NCBI GenBank assembly: GCA_964538675.1
Contig: CAZIGM010000005.1
Span: forward strand, 1-64,000
From: CAZIGM01 sp964538675
GTDB taxonomy: Bacteria > Bacillota > Bacilli > Tepidibacillales > Tepidibacillaceae
Direction of reading: 5' to 3'
Length of the DNA stretch: 64,000 nucleotides
The translations under genes and the position numbers were made by a program. Every line of letters begins with the position of its first letter. The first letter of the stretch is position 1. Below the pieces are notes generated by a model. That model ran no database searches. It was not told the origin of the DNA and saw nothing but the letters and a program-made list of their open reading frames with translations. Shown here in pieces: positions 1-8,941 of the stretch.

Positions 1-57
1 TCACTAGAATTCAGGTGGAGTTAAAACTCCATCTGAATAAAGTTCGGCTTTATATAA
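1..57 (+). repeat. Repeat B, short fragment at the window edge
   Basis: This stretch matches the right-hand end of the longer repeat B copies at 17415-17648 and 36816-36996. It keeps the outer stem (CAGGTGGAGTT pairing with AACTCCATCTG) and the end AATAAAGTTCGGCTTTATA. The inner ~65 bases of the other copies are absent, so the two stem arms nearly touch. Its left part may continue beyond the window. No coding capacity is seen. Confidence 0.7.
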
Positions 58-201
58 ATTAACTATGTTTATCTATATAAAAGGGAGAGAATATATATTG
101 TGAATGATGAGATTATTCAAATACTTGAACAATATGTTCATTGATATTTTGAAAATATTTAGTCTAATCTATTGAAAAATGGTTGGGAGGTTAATTTTAA
201 G

Positions 202-1119
202 ATGGAGAGTATTAAGCAAGTTATTAAGGATTATGCGCCTAATCTAACCTTAGAATCAAAAAAATTGTTAGAAGAGGTATTAAAGGATCCAGAAGTGAAA
301 GAGATAGTAATAAAAAATAGTATTTCTGAAAATAAAATATTATCTTCTCTTAACTTGATATTACAGTATAAAGAGGAAAATGATAATTGTAAAAGGTGTA
401 AAAGTGTAAAGGATTGTCCTAATTTATTAGAAGGTCATTATACAATACTTGATTATAATAATGAACAATTTATTTCATATTTAAAGAAATGTGATAAACA
501 AATAAATAAAGAAAAATCAGAACATAAAGATAGACTATTTAAAAGTCAATATATACCAGACGAATTATTAATAGCTTCATTTGAAAGTTTTGAAACTACT
601 AAGGGAAGAAAAGATGCCTATAAGGCTTTACTTAGTTTTTGTAATAATTATAAATTGGATATTAATCAAAAAGGAATATATTTATATGGACCTTTGGGTG
701 TTGGAAAAAGTTATATGATGGTTGCCTTGGCAAAGAAATTGGCTGAAAAAAACATACCTGCATTAATGGTTTATGTTCCAGATTTTTTCAGAGAGATGAA
801 ACAATCGATTAGTGATAATAGTTTGAATGAAAAAATGGAAACCTTAAAAAAAATAGAAGTATTAATTCTAGATGACATAGGGGCAGAAACAATATCACAA
901 TGGGAACGCGATGAGATATTAGGGGCTATACTACAAGCTAGGATGATTAAAGGCTTCCCAACCTTGTATACTTCTAACTTAAATTATGATGATTTAGAAG
1001 ACCATCTTTCTTATTCCAATAAGGGTGGAGAAGAAGGACTAAAAGCGAAAAGGATTATGGAAAGAATACGTCATTATACGGATGAATATTTTGTGGATGG
1101 GCCAAATCGAAGAAAATAG
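202..1119 (+). CDS. dnaI: Primosomal protein DnaI, replicative helicase loader
   Basis: This 305-residue AAA+ ATPase is predicted to load the replicative helicase at origins and restarted forks. The N-terminal part has a cysteine cluster (C63, C66, C72, with H79 nearby) like the zinc-binding helicase-interaction domain of DnaI. The ATPase part shows Walker A GPLGVGKS (163-170) and Walker B VLILDD (220-225). The C-terminal YFVDGPNRR is typical of the family. I chose the ATG at 202 because GGGAGG lies 11 bases upstream; an in-frame TTG at 172 has no such site. The upstream gap holds only a 14-codon GTG reading frame at 101-145 after an AGGGAGAG site, possibly a decayed gene start. The LUD-domain gene follows 15 bases downstream. 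Confidence 0.9.
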   Translation: MESIKQVIKDYAPNLTLESKKLLEEVLKDPEVKEIVIKNSISENKILSSLNLILQYKEENDNCKRCKSVKDCPNLLEGHYTILDYNNEQFISYLKKCDKQINKEKSEHKDRLFKSQYIPDELLIASFESFETTKGRKDAYKALLSFCNNYKLDINQKGIYLYGPLGVGKSYMMVALAKKLAEKNIPALMVYVPDFFREMKQSISDNSLNEKMETLKKIEVLILDDIGAETISQWERDEILGAILQARMIKGFPTLYTSNLNYDDLEDHLSYSNKGGEEGLKAKRIMERIRHYTDEYFVDGPNRRK

Positions 1120-1134
1120 GAAAGGAGTATTTTT

Positions 1135-1776
1135 ATGGATCAAAACTTATCAATAATTATTGAGAAGAAAATAGAGAGAACGATTAAGAACCTAGAAAAT
1201 AATAATATGAATGGTCATTTTGTTCACGATAAAGGTGAAGTACTAACAAAAATTCAAGATCTGATAAACGAAGGTGATACAGTAGCTGTTGGTGGTTCTA
1301 TGACTCTTTTTGAAACAGGAGTTTTAGATCTATTAAGATCAGGAAGATACAATTTTCTTGACCGTTATAAAGAAGGACTAAAACAAGAAGAAATTAAGGA
1401 GATATATAGAAAGAGTTTCTTTGCTGATGCTTACTTTACAAGTAGTAATGCAATTACGGAAGATGGATGGCTATATAATGTAGATGGCAGAGGAAACAGA
1501 GTATCTGCAATGATATATGGTCCTGATAAAGTAATTATTGTTGTTGGTATCAACAAAATAGTAAAAAATCTAGAAGATGCAATAAGAAGAAATAGAGAAA
1601 TTGCTGCACCAGCTAATACAGTTAGATTAAATAAAAACACTCCTTGTGCCAAAATTGGTTATTGCACAGATTGTAAAAATGAAGATAGAATTTGTAACGA
1701 CTATGTTTTAATAAAAAGACAATCAGAACAAGGAAGAATTCATGTAATAATAGTAAATAGTGAATTAGGTTATTAG
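1135..1776 (+). CDS. LUD-domain protein (LutC/YkgG-like)
   Basis: This 213-residue protein belongs to the LUD (DUF162) family, whose members include subunits of the lactate oxidation complex LutABC and many stand-alone proteins of unknown role. The recognisable pieces are the GGSMTLFETG turn (53-62), the SSNAITEDGWLYNVDGRGNR segment (103-122) and a cysteine-rich tail (C171, C177, C180, C187) that could bind a metal or Fe-S cluster. No lutA or lutB partner is present, so a lactate role cannot be assumed. It starts 15 bases after dnaI behind a GGAAAGGAG site and is probably cotranscribed with it. Confidence 0.8.
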   Translation: MDQNLSIIIEKKIERTIKNLENNNMNGHFVHDKGEVLTKIQDLINEGDTVAVGGSMTLFETGVLDLLRSGRYNFLDRYKEGLKQEEIKEIYRKSFFADAYFTSSNAITEDGWLYNVDGRGNRVSAMIYGPDKVIIVVGINKIVKNLEDAIRRNREIAAPANTVRLNKNTPCAKIGYCTDCKNEDRICNDYVLIKRQSEQGRIHVIIVNSELGY

Positions 1777-1851
1777 GTTTGTTATATGGAAAACAATTAG
1801 TCTTTATGTTATATTTATTAAATTAGATTAATGTATGAAAAGGTGGTTTTA

Positions 1852-3510
1852 ATGGAAGAAAAAAGTTCTTCTTCAAATTTTATAAAAAACATAATGCTCG
1901 AAGATTTAAAATCAGGGAAACATGACCAAATTATTACGCGTTTTCCTCCTGAACCTAATGGTTACTTACATATTGGGCACGTTAAATCAATCTGTATTAA
2001 TTTTGAGTTGGCCGATCAATTTAACGGAAAGACTAATTTGCGTTTTGATGATACAAACCCACTAAAAGAAGATGAGGAGTATGTTGAAGCAATTAAAGAA
2101 GATATCATGTGGCTAGGATTTGAATGGGATAATCTTTATTTTGCTTCTGATTATTTTGATGAAATGTATAATCGGGCTATGCTACTGATTAAAAAAGGCA
2201 AAGCATATGTATGTGATTTAACAGCTGAGCAGATTAAAGAATATCGTGGTACTTTTACTGAGCTGGGGAAAGATAGTCCATATAGAAATAGAAGCGTAGA
2301 TGAAAATATAGATTTATTTGAAAGAATGCAAAAAGGCGAATTTAAAGATGGTGAAAGGGTGCTTAGAGCAAAAATTGATATGTCATCTCCTAATATCAAT
2401 TTAAGGGACCCAGTAATATACAGAATCGCCCATGCAAAACATCATAATACGGGAAATAAATGGTGTATCTATCCTATGTATGACTTTGCGCATTCAATTG
2501 AAGATTCGATTGAAGGTATTACTCACTCTCTTTGTACAATTGAATTTGAAGATCATCGTCCACTATATGATTGGGTTATAAAAGAATGTGAAATGGAAAA
2601 TACTCCTAGACAAATAGAGTTTGGGAAACTAAATTTAACTAATACTATTCTTGGCAAAAGAAAGCTAAAACAAATGGTTGAAGAGAACTATGTAGACGGC
2701 TGGGATGATCCGCGAATTTTTACAATTTCAGCATTAAGAAGAAGAGGCATCACTCCATCAGCAATAAGAAATTTTGTTAGAGAAACAGGTGTATCTAAGA
2801 TTAATAGTGCAGTGGATATCAGAATGCTAGAGCATTTTGTTAGAGACGATCTTAAACTAACTGTTCCAAGGACAATGGGTATTTTGAGACCTTTAAAAGT
2901 AGTAATAACTAATTATCCAGAAGGACAAATTGAAATGCTTGATGCTGAGAATAATTCTGAAAATCCTGATTTAGGGAGTAGACAAATTCCTTTTTCACGA
3001 GAAATATATATTGAACAAGAGGACTTCATTGAGAATCCGCCTAATAAATATTACAGATTATTCCCAGGAAATGAAGTTAGGTTAAAACATGCTTATTTTA
3101 TTAAGTGTAATAATGTTATCAAAGATGAAAATGGTAATATAATTGAAATTCATTGTACTTATGATCAAGAAACAAAAAGCGGAACTGGATTTACTGGGAG
3201 AAAGGTAAAAGGTACTATTCATTGGGTAGATGCAGAAAGTGCTATTCCTGCCGAATTCAGATTATATGAATCCTTAGTACTTGATGAAGAAAAAGAAGAT
3301 GATAAATCTTTCTTAGAATATCTTAACCTTGATTCTTTAGAAATATTACAAGGGTATATTGAGCCTAATATGAAAGATGTTATGGTACAGGATAAATTCC
3401 AATTCTTCAGGCATGGGTATTTTAATGTCGATCCAAAGTTTACTACCAGAGATAGAATTGTTTTTAACAGAATAGTTTCATTAAAAAGTTCATTTGATAT
3501 TAAACAATAA
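1852..3510 (+). CDS. glnS: Glutaminyl-tRNA synthetase
   Basis: This 552-residue class I synthetase charges tRNA-Gln with glutamine in the cytoplasm. The HIGH signature is at 40-43 within PEPNGYLHIGH, and the KMSKS equivalent is LGKRKLK near residue 265. The long C-terminal half matches the two beta-barrel anticodon-binding domains of bacterial GlnRS. I start at ATG 1852 because AAAGGTGG lies seven bases upstream; an in-frame ATG at 1831 lacks a ribosome site. Most Firmicutes make Gln-tRNA indirectly through GatCAB, so a direct GlnRS is a minority trait in the phylum, probably gained by transfer in an ancestor. AT-rich sequence and the his promoter follow. Confidence 0.95.
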   Translation: MEEKSSSSNFIKNIMLEDLKSGKHDQIITRFPPEPNGYLHIGHVKSICINFELADQFNGKTNLRFDDTNPLKEDEEYVEAIKEDIMWLGFEWDNLYFASDYFDEMYNRAMLLIKKGKAYVCDLTAEQIKEYRGTFTELGKDSPYRNRSVDENIDLFERMQKGEFKDGERVLRAKIDMSSPNINLRDPVIYRIAHAKHHNTGNKWCIYPMYDFAHSIEDSIEGITHSLCTIEFEDHRPLYDWVIKECEMENTPRQIEFGKLNLTNTILGKRKLKQMVEENYVDGWDDPRIFTISALRRRGITPSAIRNFVRETGVSKINSAVDIRMLEHFVRDDLKLTVPRTMGILRPLKVVITNYPEGQIEMLDAENNSENPDLGSRQIPFSREIYIEQEDFIENPPNKYYRLFPGNEVRLKHAYFIKCNNVIKDENGNIIEIHCTYDQETKSGTGFTGRKVKGTIHWVDAESAIPAEFRLYESLVLDEEKEDDKSFLEYLNLDSLEILQGYIEPNMKDVMVQDKFQFFRHGYFNVDPKFTTRDRIVFNRIVSLKSSFDIKQ

Positions 3511-3535
3511 CAAAAAAATTATAAAAAAAAAATAA

Positions 3536-3563
3536 TTGAAAAATTTTTTTTAAATGTTATACT
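3536..3563 (+). promoter_or_regulatory. Putative sigma-A promoter of the his operon
   Basis: TTGAAA (3536-3541) and TATACT (3558-3563) are separated by 16 bases. The site lies about 60 bases upstream of the his leader peptide and in the gap after glnS, so it is the likely start of the histidine transcript. Confidence 0.6.
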
Positions 3564-3620
3564 ATAAATAATAATTTGAGATTTTAATATATTAATGAGC
3601 TAAAGCATGGAGAGATTAGT

Positions 3621-3689
3621 ATGATAAAGTTTAAGAATCAAGTAAAAACTCAATATTATCACCATCATCATAGATGTAAGGGATTGTAG
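3621..3689 (+). CDS. His operon leader peptide
   Basis: This 22-codon reading frame starts with ATG seven bases after a GGAGAG site. It has four consecutive histidine codons (CAC CAT CAT CAT, 3660-3671) followed by Arg-Cys-Lys-Gly-Leu and a TAG stop. It lies between the his promoter and a terminator just ahead of hisZ. This is the layout of ribosome-mediated attenuation: scarcity of His-tRNA would stall the ribosome on the His run and change folding of the RNA downstream. The product itself is probably not functional. Confidence 0.85.
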   Translation: MIKFKNQVKTQYYHHHHRCKGL

Positions 3690-3813
3690 TAATGGACTAG
3701 AATGTTCATAGATACAAGCCCTAGTTCTATTACAAAAATTGTGGGGTCTGTGTATCTATGATGGTAAATATAATTGATATTAAGCCATATAGGTATATGC
3801 CTATATGGTTTTT
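3690..3813 (+). promoter_or_regulatory. His operon attenuator
   Basis: Two hairpins follow the leader peptide. CATAGATACA (3707-3716) pairs with TGTATCTATG (3751-3760). A terminator is formed by CCATATAGG (3785-3793) and CCTATATGG (3800-3808) followed by five T. The His-codon stretch (3661-3675) is also nearly complementary to 3757-3765, giving an alternative fold that a stalled ribosome would disrupt. I infer attenuation; exactly which fold acts as antiterminator is not clear from inspection. Confidence 0.75.
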
Positions 3814-3838
3814 ATATTTAAGGAAGGTGTAGACACAA

Positions 3839-4810
3839 ATGGAATTTATTAAAATCAAAGATGAATTAGATTATTGTACTAGAAGATATTATTTAAAGAA
3901 AGAAATTGAAGATATTTTTGTAAAAGAAGGTTATATACAAATTGAACCATCCATTTTTGAGGAATATGATAGCTTTATAATGGTAAATAGCGGAATAATG
4001 AAGAAATCAATGGTAAAGGTTGTTGGTGGTAACGGGGAAGTTCAAATTTTAAGACCAGATATAACAATGAATATCATTAGAAGTATAATTCCTAGGTGGG
4101 AAGAAGGGATTAAGTTAAAACTCTTTTATTATACGACTATTTATCGAAATAGAGTTGATACAAATATTAAAGAGATGAAACAGATTGGAATTGAATATCT
4201 AGGGGAGAATTCTCTTAAGGCAGATGAAGATGTTATTCTGGTAGCACTAGATATTCTAAAAAAATACAATAATAATTTTATTTTAGAAATGGGTAGCAGT
4301 AAATATATAGAAGGATTATTAAAAGAAATAAAATCTTATGAAATTGTTGATGAGTTAAAAAAAATAATCTATAAGAAAAATAAATCTGAATTATATAACT
4401 ATCTCAAGTTATTAGAACTAGATAAAAATGTAAATGATGTACTATTAAATATATTAAGTTTTCAGGGGAATATTGATACAGTAACGGAACAAGCAAAGAA
4501 ATATTATTTAAATGAAGAGATGAGAAAATCATTAGATGAGTTAGAAGAGTTGATTAAATCAATTGACAAATCAGGCTTTTATACTAACATACATTTAGAT
4601 TTATCAATGATTACTGAGCTTGATTACTATGATGGAGTTATTTTTAAAGGTTATTACCCTAATTCACATCACGAAATAATAAGTGGAGGTAGATATGATT
4701 CATTAACCTCTTTATTTGGTAGAAAGGTACCAGCTATAGGATTCTCAATTGATTTAGATGAATTGATGAGAATCGTTAATGGAGGAGGGGAATCTAATTG
4801 GATTATTTAA
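3839..4810 (+). CDS. hisZ: ATP phosphoribosyltransferase regulatory subunit HisZ
   Basis: This 323-residue HisRS-like protein has no aminoacylation role; in HisZ-containing bacteria it pairs with the short form of HisG and confers activity and histidine feedback. Class II synthetase-type motifs are visible (LRPDITMNI near the middle of the N-terminal half, GGRYDSL near the C-terminus), and the anticodon-binding domain of true HisRS is missing. It is the first gene of the operon, 25 bases after the attenuator terminator, behind AAGGAAGGTG. It overlaps hisG by 13 bases. Confidence 0.93.
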   Translation: MEFIKIKDELDYCTRRYYLKKEIEDIFVKEGYIQIEPSIFEEYDSFIMVNSGIMKKSMVKVVGGNGEVQILRPDITMNIIRSIIPRWEEGIKLKLFYYTTIYRNRVDTNIKEMKQIGIEYLGENSLKADEDVILVALDILKKYNNNFILEMGSSKYIEGLLKEIKSYEIVDELKKIIYKKNKSELYNYLKLLELDKNVNDVLLNILSFQGNIDTVTEQAKKYYLNEEMRKSLDELEELIKSIDKSGFYTNIHLDLSMITELDYYDGVIFKGYYPNSHHEIISGGRYDSLTSLFGRKVPAIGFSIDLDELMRIVNGGGESNWII

Positions 4811-5436
4811 CTGTAGCCTTATCAAAAGGTCGGATTGGTAAGAATGCAAGTAATATTCTTAAAAAAACAGGTTTAGGAGATTGTTTAAACTTGAATTCAC
4901 GAAAATTAATTTTTAAAGACGAGAAAAAGAAAATTTGTTATATATATGTTAAACCTGCTGATGTTGTAACCTATGTAAAGAATGGGGTTGCAGATTTAGG
5001 TATAGTAGGTAAAGACTCAATTCTTGAATTTGATGGAGATATCTATGAAATATTCGATTTAGGCTTTGGTAAATGCAAATTATCAATTGCTGGTCCAAGT
5101 GGAGAAATTGTATATAGAAAAGATGAAGTATTAAAAGTAGCAACTAAATATCCACATATAGCTAACAAATACTTCGAGAAGAAAAAGCAAAAAATCGAAA
5201 TTATTGAATTAAATGGTTCAGTAGAATTAGCCCCATTAGTAGGATTGTCAGATGTGATAGTAGATATAGTTGAGACAGGTAATACTTTAAGGGCAAATGG
5301 ATTAGAGGTAATTGAGGATATGTTTAATATAAGTGCTAGATTAATTTCAAATAAAATAAGCTATAGATTTAAATATGCAAGGATTGAAGAGATAACTAAG
5401 TTATTAAATGAGAATATAGGTGATTATATTGATTAA
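4798..5436 (+). CDS. hisG: ATP phosphoribosyltransferase, short form
   Basis: HisG condenses ATP and PRPP in the first step of histidine synthesis. At 212 residues it is the short form, which lacks the C-terminal regulatory domain and needs HisZ, the product of the preceding gene. The start YLTVALSKGRIG and the PRPP-loop region ending in IVETGNTLRANGL are characteristic. Translation starts at TTG 4798 behind GGAGGAGGGG, inside the end of hisZ, which suggests coupled translation and equal stoichiometry. Confidence 0.95.
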   Translation: MDYLTVALSKGRIGKNASNILKKTGLGDCLNLNSRKLIFKDEKKKICYIYVKPADVVTYVKNGVADLGIVGKDSILEFDGDIYEIFDLGFGKCKLSIAGPSGEIVYRKDEVLKVATKYPHIANKYFEKKKQKIEIIELNGSVELAPLVGLSDVIVDIVETGNTLRANGLEVIEDMFNISARLISNKISYRFKYARIEEITKLLNENIGDYID

Positions 5437-6724
5437 AATTATTAATGCTAACAAAGATAACAATTTTATAACTAGGCTCTTAGAAAGAAATCAATTTGAT
5501 AATGAAGAAGTAAATAAAGTTGTTGAAGACATAGTAAATGATGTAAAGAAAAGAAAAGATAATGCATTAATTGAGTATACTGCAAAGTTTGATAAAGTTA
5601 AAATAAGCAAATTTTTAGTAACTGAGGACGAAATTAGAAGTGCGGTTGAAAGTATTGACTCGGAATTGTATGACGCTCTATTAAAAGCAAAGGATAATAT
5701 TGAGAGATTTCATAGGCATCAAATAAGGGATTCTTTTACTATAAATAATGTGGATGAATCTTATGTTGGGCAATTAGTAAATCCTATTGAGAAGGTTGGA
5801 ATATATGCTCCTGGTGGTAAAGCGGCTTATCCTTCAACCGTATTGATGAATGCAGTTCCTGCGAAAATAGCGGGTGTAAAAGAAATAATAATGGTTACAC
5901 CACCTAACAAAAACGGTAAAATTAAGAATTCAATATTAGTAGCTGCATCAATCGCTGGAGTTGATAAGATATATAAAGTTGGAGGTGCTCAAGCTATTGC
6001 TGCACTTGCTTATGGAACTGAGAGCATACCTAAAGTATCTAAAATTGTTGGTCCAGGAAATATTTATGTTGCTATGGCAAAAAAGAGAGTTTCTGGTTAT
6101 GTTGGCATTGATATGATCGCAGGTCCGAGTGAAATACTAATAATAGCAGATAAAACAGCTAATTCAAGGTATATTGCAGCCGACCTTATTTCTCAAGCTG
6201 AACATGATGAGATGGCAGCTTCAATAATGATAACAGATTCGGAAAGACTTGCAACAAATGTAGTTGAAGAACTATATAAACAAATTGAAACCCTTGAAAG
6301 AAAAGAAATAATCACTAAATCACTTGAAAGTTATGGACAGATAATAATTACTTCAACAATCGATAAGTCAATAGAGATTGCAAATGAAATAGCGCCTGAA
6401 CACTTAGAGATAATTACGGAAAATTCTTTAGAAATAAGTAAAAGAATAAAAAATGCTGGGGCAATATTTATTGGAGAATATACGCCTGAGCCAGTGGGTG
6501 ACTATTATGCTGGTCCAAATCATACGCTTCCTACTAGCTCGACGGCAAGATTCTCCTCACCTTTAGGAGTTGAAGATTTTATTAAAAAAACTTCATTGAT
6601 ATATTACAGTAAACAGGCTCTAAAAGAGGCAAAAGATTCAATTATAAAAATTGCGACAGATGAAGGTTTAACAGGTCATGCAAATTCAGTAAAAATTAGA
6701 TTTGAAGAAGAGGTGAAATTATGA
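5429..6724 (+). CDS. hisD: Histidinol dehydrogenase
   Basis: HisD oxidises L-histidinol to L-histidine in two NAD-dependent steps, the last reactions of the pathway. Family signatures are present: GPGNIYVAMAKK, GPSEILIIAD, the SQAEHDE zinc and substrate region, PEHLEI and GPNHTLPT. I prefer TTG 5429, five bases after AGGTGA, giving 431 residues that begin MIKIINAN as in many homologues; a GTG nine bases upstream is also possible. The start lies inside the end of hisG, and the stop overlaps the hisC start. Confidence 0.93.
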   Translation: MIKIINANKDNNFITRLLERNQFDNEEVNKVVEDIVNDVKKRKDNALIEYTAKFDKVKISKFLVTEDEIRSAVESIDSELYDALLKAKDNIERFHRHQIRDSFTINNVDESYVGQLVNPIEKVGIYAPGGKAAYPSTVLMNAVPAKIAGVKEIIMVTPPNKNGKIKNSILVAASIAGVDKIYKVGGAQAIAALAYGTESIPKVSKIVGPGNIYVAMAKKRVSGYVGIDMIAGPSEILIIADKTANSRYIAADLISQAEHDEMAASIMITDSERLATNVVEELYKQIETLERKEIITKSLESYGQIIITSTIDKSIEIANEIAPEHLEIITENSLEISKRIKNAGAIFIGEYTPEPVGDYYAGPNHTLPTSSTARFSSPLGVEDFIKKTSLIYYSKQALKEAKDSIIKIATDEGLTGHANSVKIRFEEEVKL

Positions 6725-7773
6725 ATTTAGTAAAAGAGAGTTTGCGGAATTTTAGAGGTTATATTCCTAAACAAGCTCCATGTGAGATTAAACTTGATGC
6801 AAATGAGGGAAAAAATATATTATTGGAGGAAGTTTTTAATGAGGGTATATTATTAAATAAAGATTTTGCTCTGAATTTTTATCCCGACAGCAATTCAACA
6901 CAATTACGTGAAGAGATAAGTAAATATGTAGATGCAAAACCAACTAATATAGTTGCTGGAAATGGCTCTAACGAGCTTATTGAACTTATTATTAAAACTT
7001 TTTTAGACAAAGATGAAATAGTATTAAGTTTTATTCCAACATTTCATATGTATGCAGTCTTTAGTCAAATATATTCAGCCAAATTTATTGGGGTAAAGAG
7101 CAATGAAGACTTTTCTTTAGACATAGAAAAGTTAATAAAAAAAGCTAATGAAGTAAATCCAAAGGTGATTTTTATTTCAAATCCTAATAATCCAACAGGG
7201 TACTTAATTAAGAAAGAAGAGCTAGTAAGATTATTAGAAAGTACCAATTCGATAGTTGTAATTGATGAGGCATATTTTGAGTTTTGCTCAGAAACGATGG
7301 TTAAAGAGATTAATCACTATGAGAATTTAATTATTTTAAGAACTCTTTCAAAAGCATTTGGACTTGCTGGAATTCGTCTTGGTTATATGGTAGCAAATGA
7401 GAATTTAATAGAAATTCTTAATGGAGTTAGGTCACCATATAATGTTAATTACATATCTCAATATCTTGGTATTCAGGCACTAAAAAATAGAGATAAAATT
7501 TTAACTTATGCTGAGTTGGTTAAGCAGGAGAGAAAAATATTAGAAAGAAAATTAGATGAATTAGGATTAAAATCCTATAAATCATATGGTAACTTTTTAT
7601 TTGCTAGTTCAGACATTAACAATTTGGGTGACAAAATAGCTGAAAAAGGAATTCAGATAAGAGGATATTCTGGCAATCTAGATGGGTTTTATAGGATTAC
7701 GATTGGTAATAAGCAGGAGAATGAAATATTTATAAAAATTTTAGAGGAGATTATTGAAGATGAGAAAAGCTAG
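6721..7773 (+). CDS. hisC: Histidinol-phosphate aminotransferase
   Basis: This 350-residue fold-type I PLP aminotransferase converts imidazole-acetol phosphate to histidinol phosphate. Visible elements are NGSNELIELI at the phosphate-binding region, SNPNNPTGY, the VIDEAYFEF aspartate motif and the PLP lysine in TLSKAFGLAGIRLGY. It starts at an ATGA overlap with hisD, behind GAGGTGA, so translational coupling is likely. It sits at the usual place for the enzyme in Firmicute his operons. Confidence 0.93.
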   Translation: MNLVKESLRNFRGYIPKQAPCEIKLDANEGKNILLEEVFNEGILLNKDFALNFYPDSNSTQLREEISKYVDAKPTNIVAGNGSNELIELIIKTFLDKDEIVLSFIPTFHMYAVFSQIYSAKFIGVKSNEDFSLDIEKLIKKANEVNPKVIFISNPNNPTGYLIKKEELVRLLESTNSIVVIDEAYFEFCSETMVKEINHYENLIILRTLSKAFGLAGIRLGYMVANENLIEILNGVRSPYNVNYISQYLGIQALKNRDKILTYAELVKQERKILERKLDELGLKSYKSYGNFLFASSDINNLGDKIAEKGIQIRGYSGNLDGFYRITIGNKQENEIFIKILEEIIEDEKS

Positions 7774-8338
7774 AATAGAGCGTAATACTTCTGAAACTGA
7801 TATATTGTTAGAGCTAAATATTGACGGCAGTGGTAAAAGTGAAATAGAGACGGGTATTGGTTTTTTAGATCACATGTTAACCTTGTTTGCTTTCCACGGT
7901 TCCTTTGATCTAAAACTAAAATGTACGGGTGATACATATGTTGATGATCATCATACAGTAGAGGATATTGGTATAGCTTTGGGACAGGCATTCAATTCAG
8001 CACTAGGGGATAAGAAGGGAATAAAAAGATATTCTAACATTTGTATTCCAATGGATGAAAGTTTATGTGATGTTGCTATAGATATTAGTAATCGCCCTTA
8101 CCTCGTATACAATATTGATTTTCAAAGAGAAAAAATAGGTGATATGGACACTCAAAATTTTAAAGAGTTTTTTCGAGCATTTATTAATGAAGCTAGAATT
8201 ACACTTCATATTAATCTTATGTATGGTGAGAACGATCATCATAAAATTGAAGCTGTATTTAAAGCATTTTCAAGATCATTAACAGAAGGAGTAAAGATAG
8301 TATCAGATAACGTATCTTCCTCAAAGGGGGTTCTATAA
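7760..8338 (+). CDS. hisB: Imidazoleglycerol-phosphate dehydratase
   Basis: HisB removes water from imidazole glycerol phosphate using Mn-bound histidines. The two HHxxE-type metal motifs are clear: DDHHTVEDIGIA and NDHHKIEAVFKAF, together with GIGFLDHMLTLFAFHG. At 192 residues it is the monofunctional enzyme without the phosphatase domain fused in E. coli; no histidinol phosphatase gene is in this operon, so that step is encoded elsewhere. I start at ATG 7760, inside the end of hisC and after a GAGGAG site; TTG 7754 is the alternative. Confidence 0.94.
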   Translation: MRKARIERNTSETDILLELNIDGSGKSEIETGIGFLDHMLTLFAFHGSFDLKLKCTGDTYVDDHHTVEDIGIALGQAFNSALGDKKGIKRYSNICIPMDESLCDVAIDISNRPYLVYNIDFQREKIGDMDTQNFKEFFRAFINEARITLHINLMYGENDHHKIEAVFKAFSRSLTEGVKIVSDNVSSSKGVL

Positions 8339-8941
8339 TTGCACATAATTGTCGATTATGGTTTAGGCAACTTAGAATCAATATCTAGATCCTTTGCAAG
8401 GGAAGGGATTAATACAAGAATATCGGGTGCTAAGGAGGATATATTATCTGCAAAGACACTTATTTTGCCAGGAGTAGGGGCATTTAGAGATGCAATAAAT
8501 CTTTTAAAGGAACAGGAATTAATACCATTAATTAATCAACATGTGGATAAAGGAAAATATTTGATAGGGATTTGTCTTGGAATGCAGCTTTTATATGAAA
8601 GAAGCTATGAGAATGGTGAATACGAAGGTCTGGGATATATTAATGGTTCAGTAAAAAAATTAAATGATAAATTGAAGGTCCCGCATATGGGATGGAATAA
8701 TCTTAAGTTTAATAAAAGTGACCATATTCTAAAATATATTAAAGAAGATGATTATGTATATTTTGTTCATTCGTATTATGTAAATTCTTCTAACGAAGAG
8801 TTGATAGCATACACAGATTATGGGGAATTAGTTCCTGCAATTGTTAAAAAGGATAATATATATGGTATACAATTTCACCCAGAAAAAAGTTCTGATGTAG
8901 GACTTAATATAATAAAAGCATATGGAGAGATAATAAAATGA
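8339..8941 (+). CDS. hisH: Imidazole glycerol phosphate synthase, glutaminase subunit
   Basis: HisH is a class I glutamine amidotransferase that passes ammonia to HisF. The nucleophile cysteine lies in GICLGMQLL and the catalytic His-Glu pair in FHPEKS. It is 200 residues, normal for the family. It begins at TTG 8339 directly after the hisB stop, behind AAGGGGG, and ends in an ATGA overlap with hisA. The partner gene hisF lies two genes downstream. Confidence 0.94.
   Translation: MHIIVDYGLGNLESISRSFAREGINTRISGAKEDILSAKTLILPGVGAFRDAINLLKEQELIPLINQHVDKGKYLIGICLGMQLLYERSYENGEYEGLGYINGSVKKLNDKLKVPHMGWNNLKFNKSDHILKYIKEDDYVYFVHSYYVNSSNEELIAYTDYGELVPAIVKKDNIYGIQFHPEKSSDVGLNIIKAYGEIIK

Noticed and set aside
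101..145. Short frame VNDEIIQILEQYVH before dnaI
   Set aside because: It has a plausible ribosome site but only 14 codons and no family match. It may be the remnant of a gene start; not listed as a feature.
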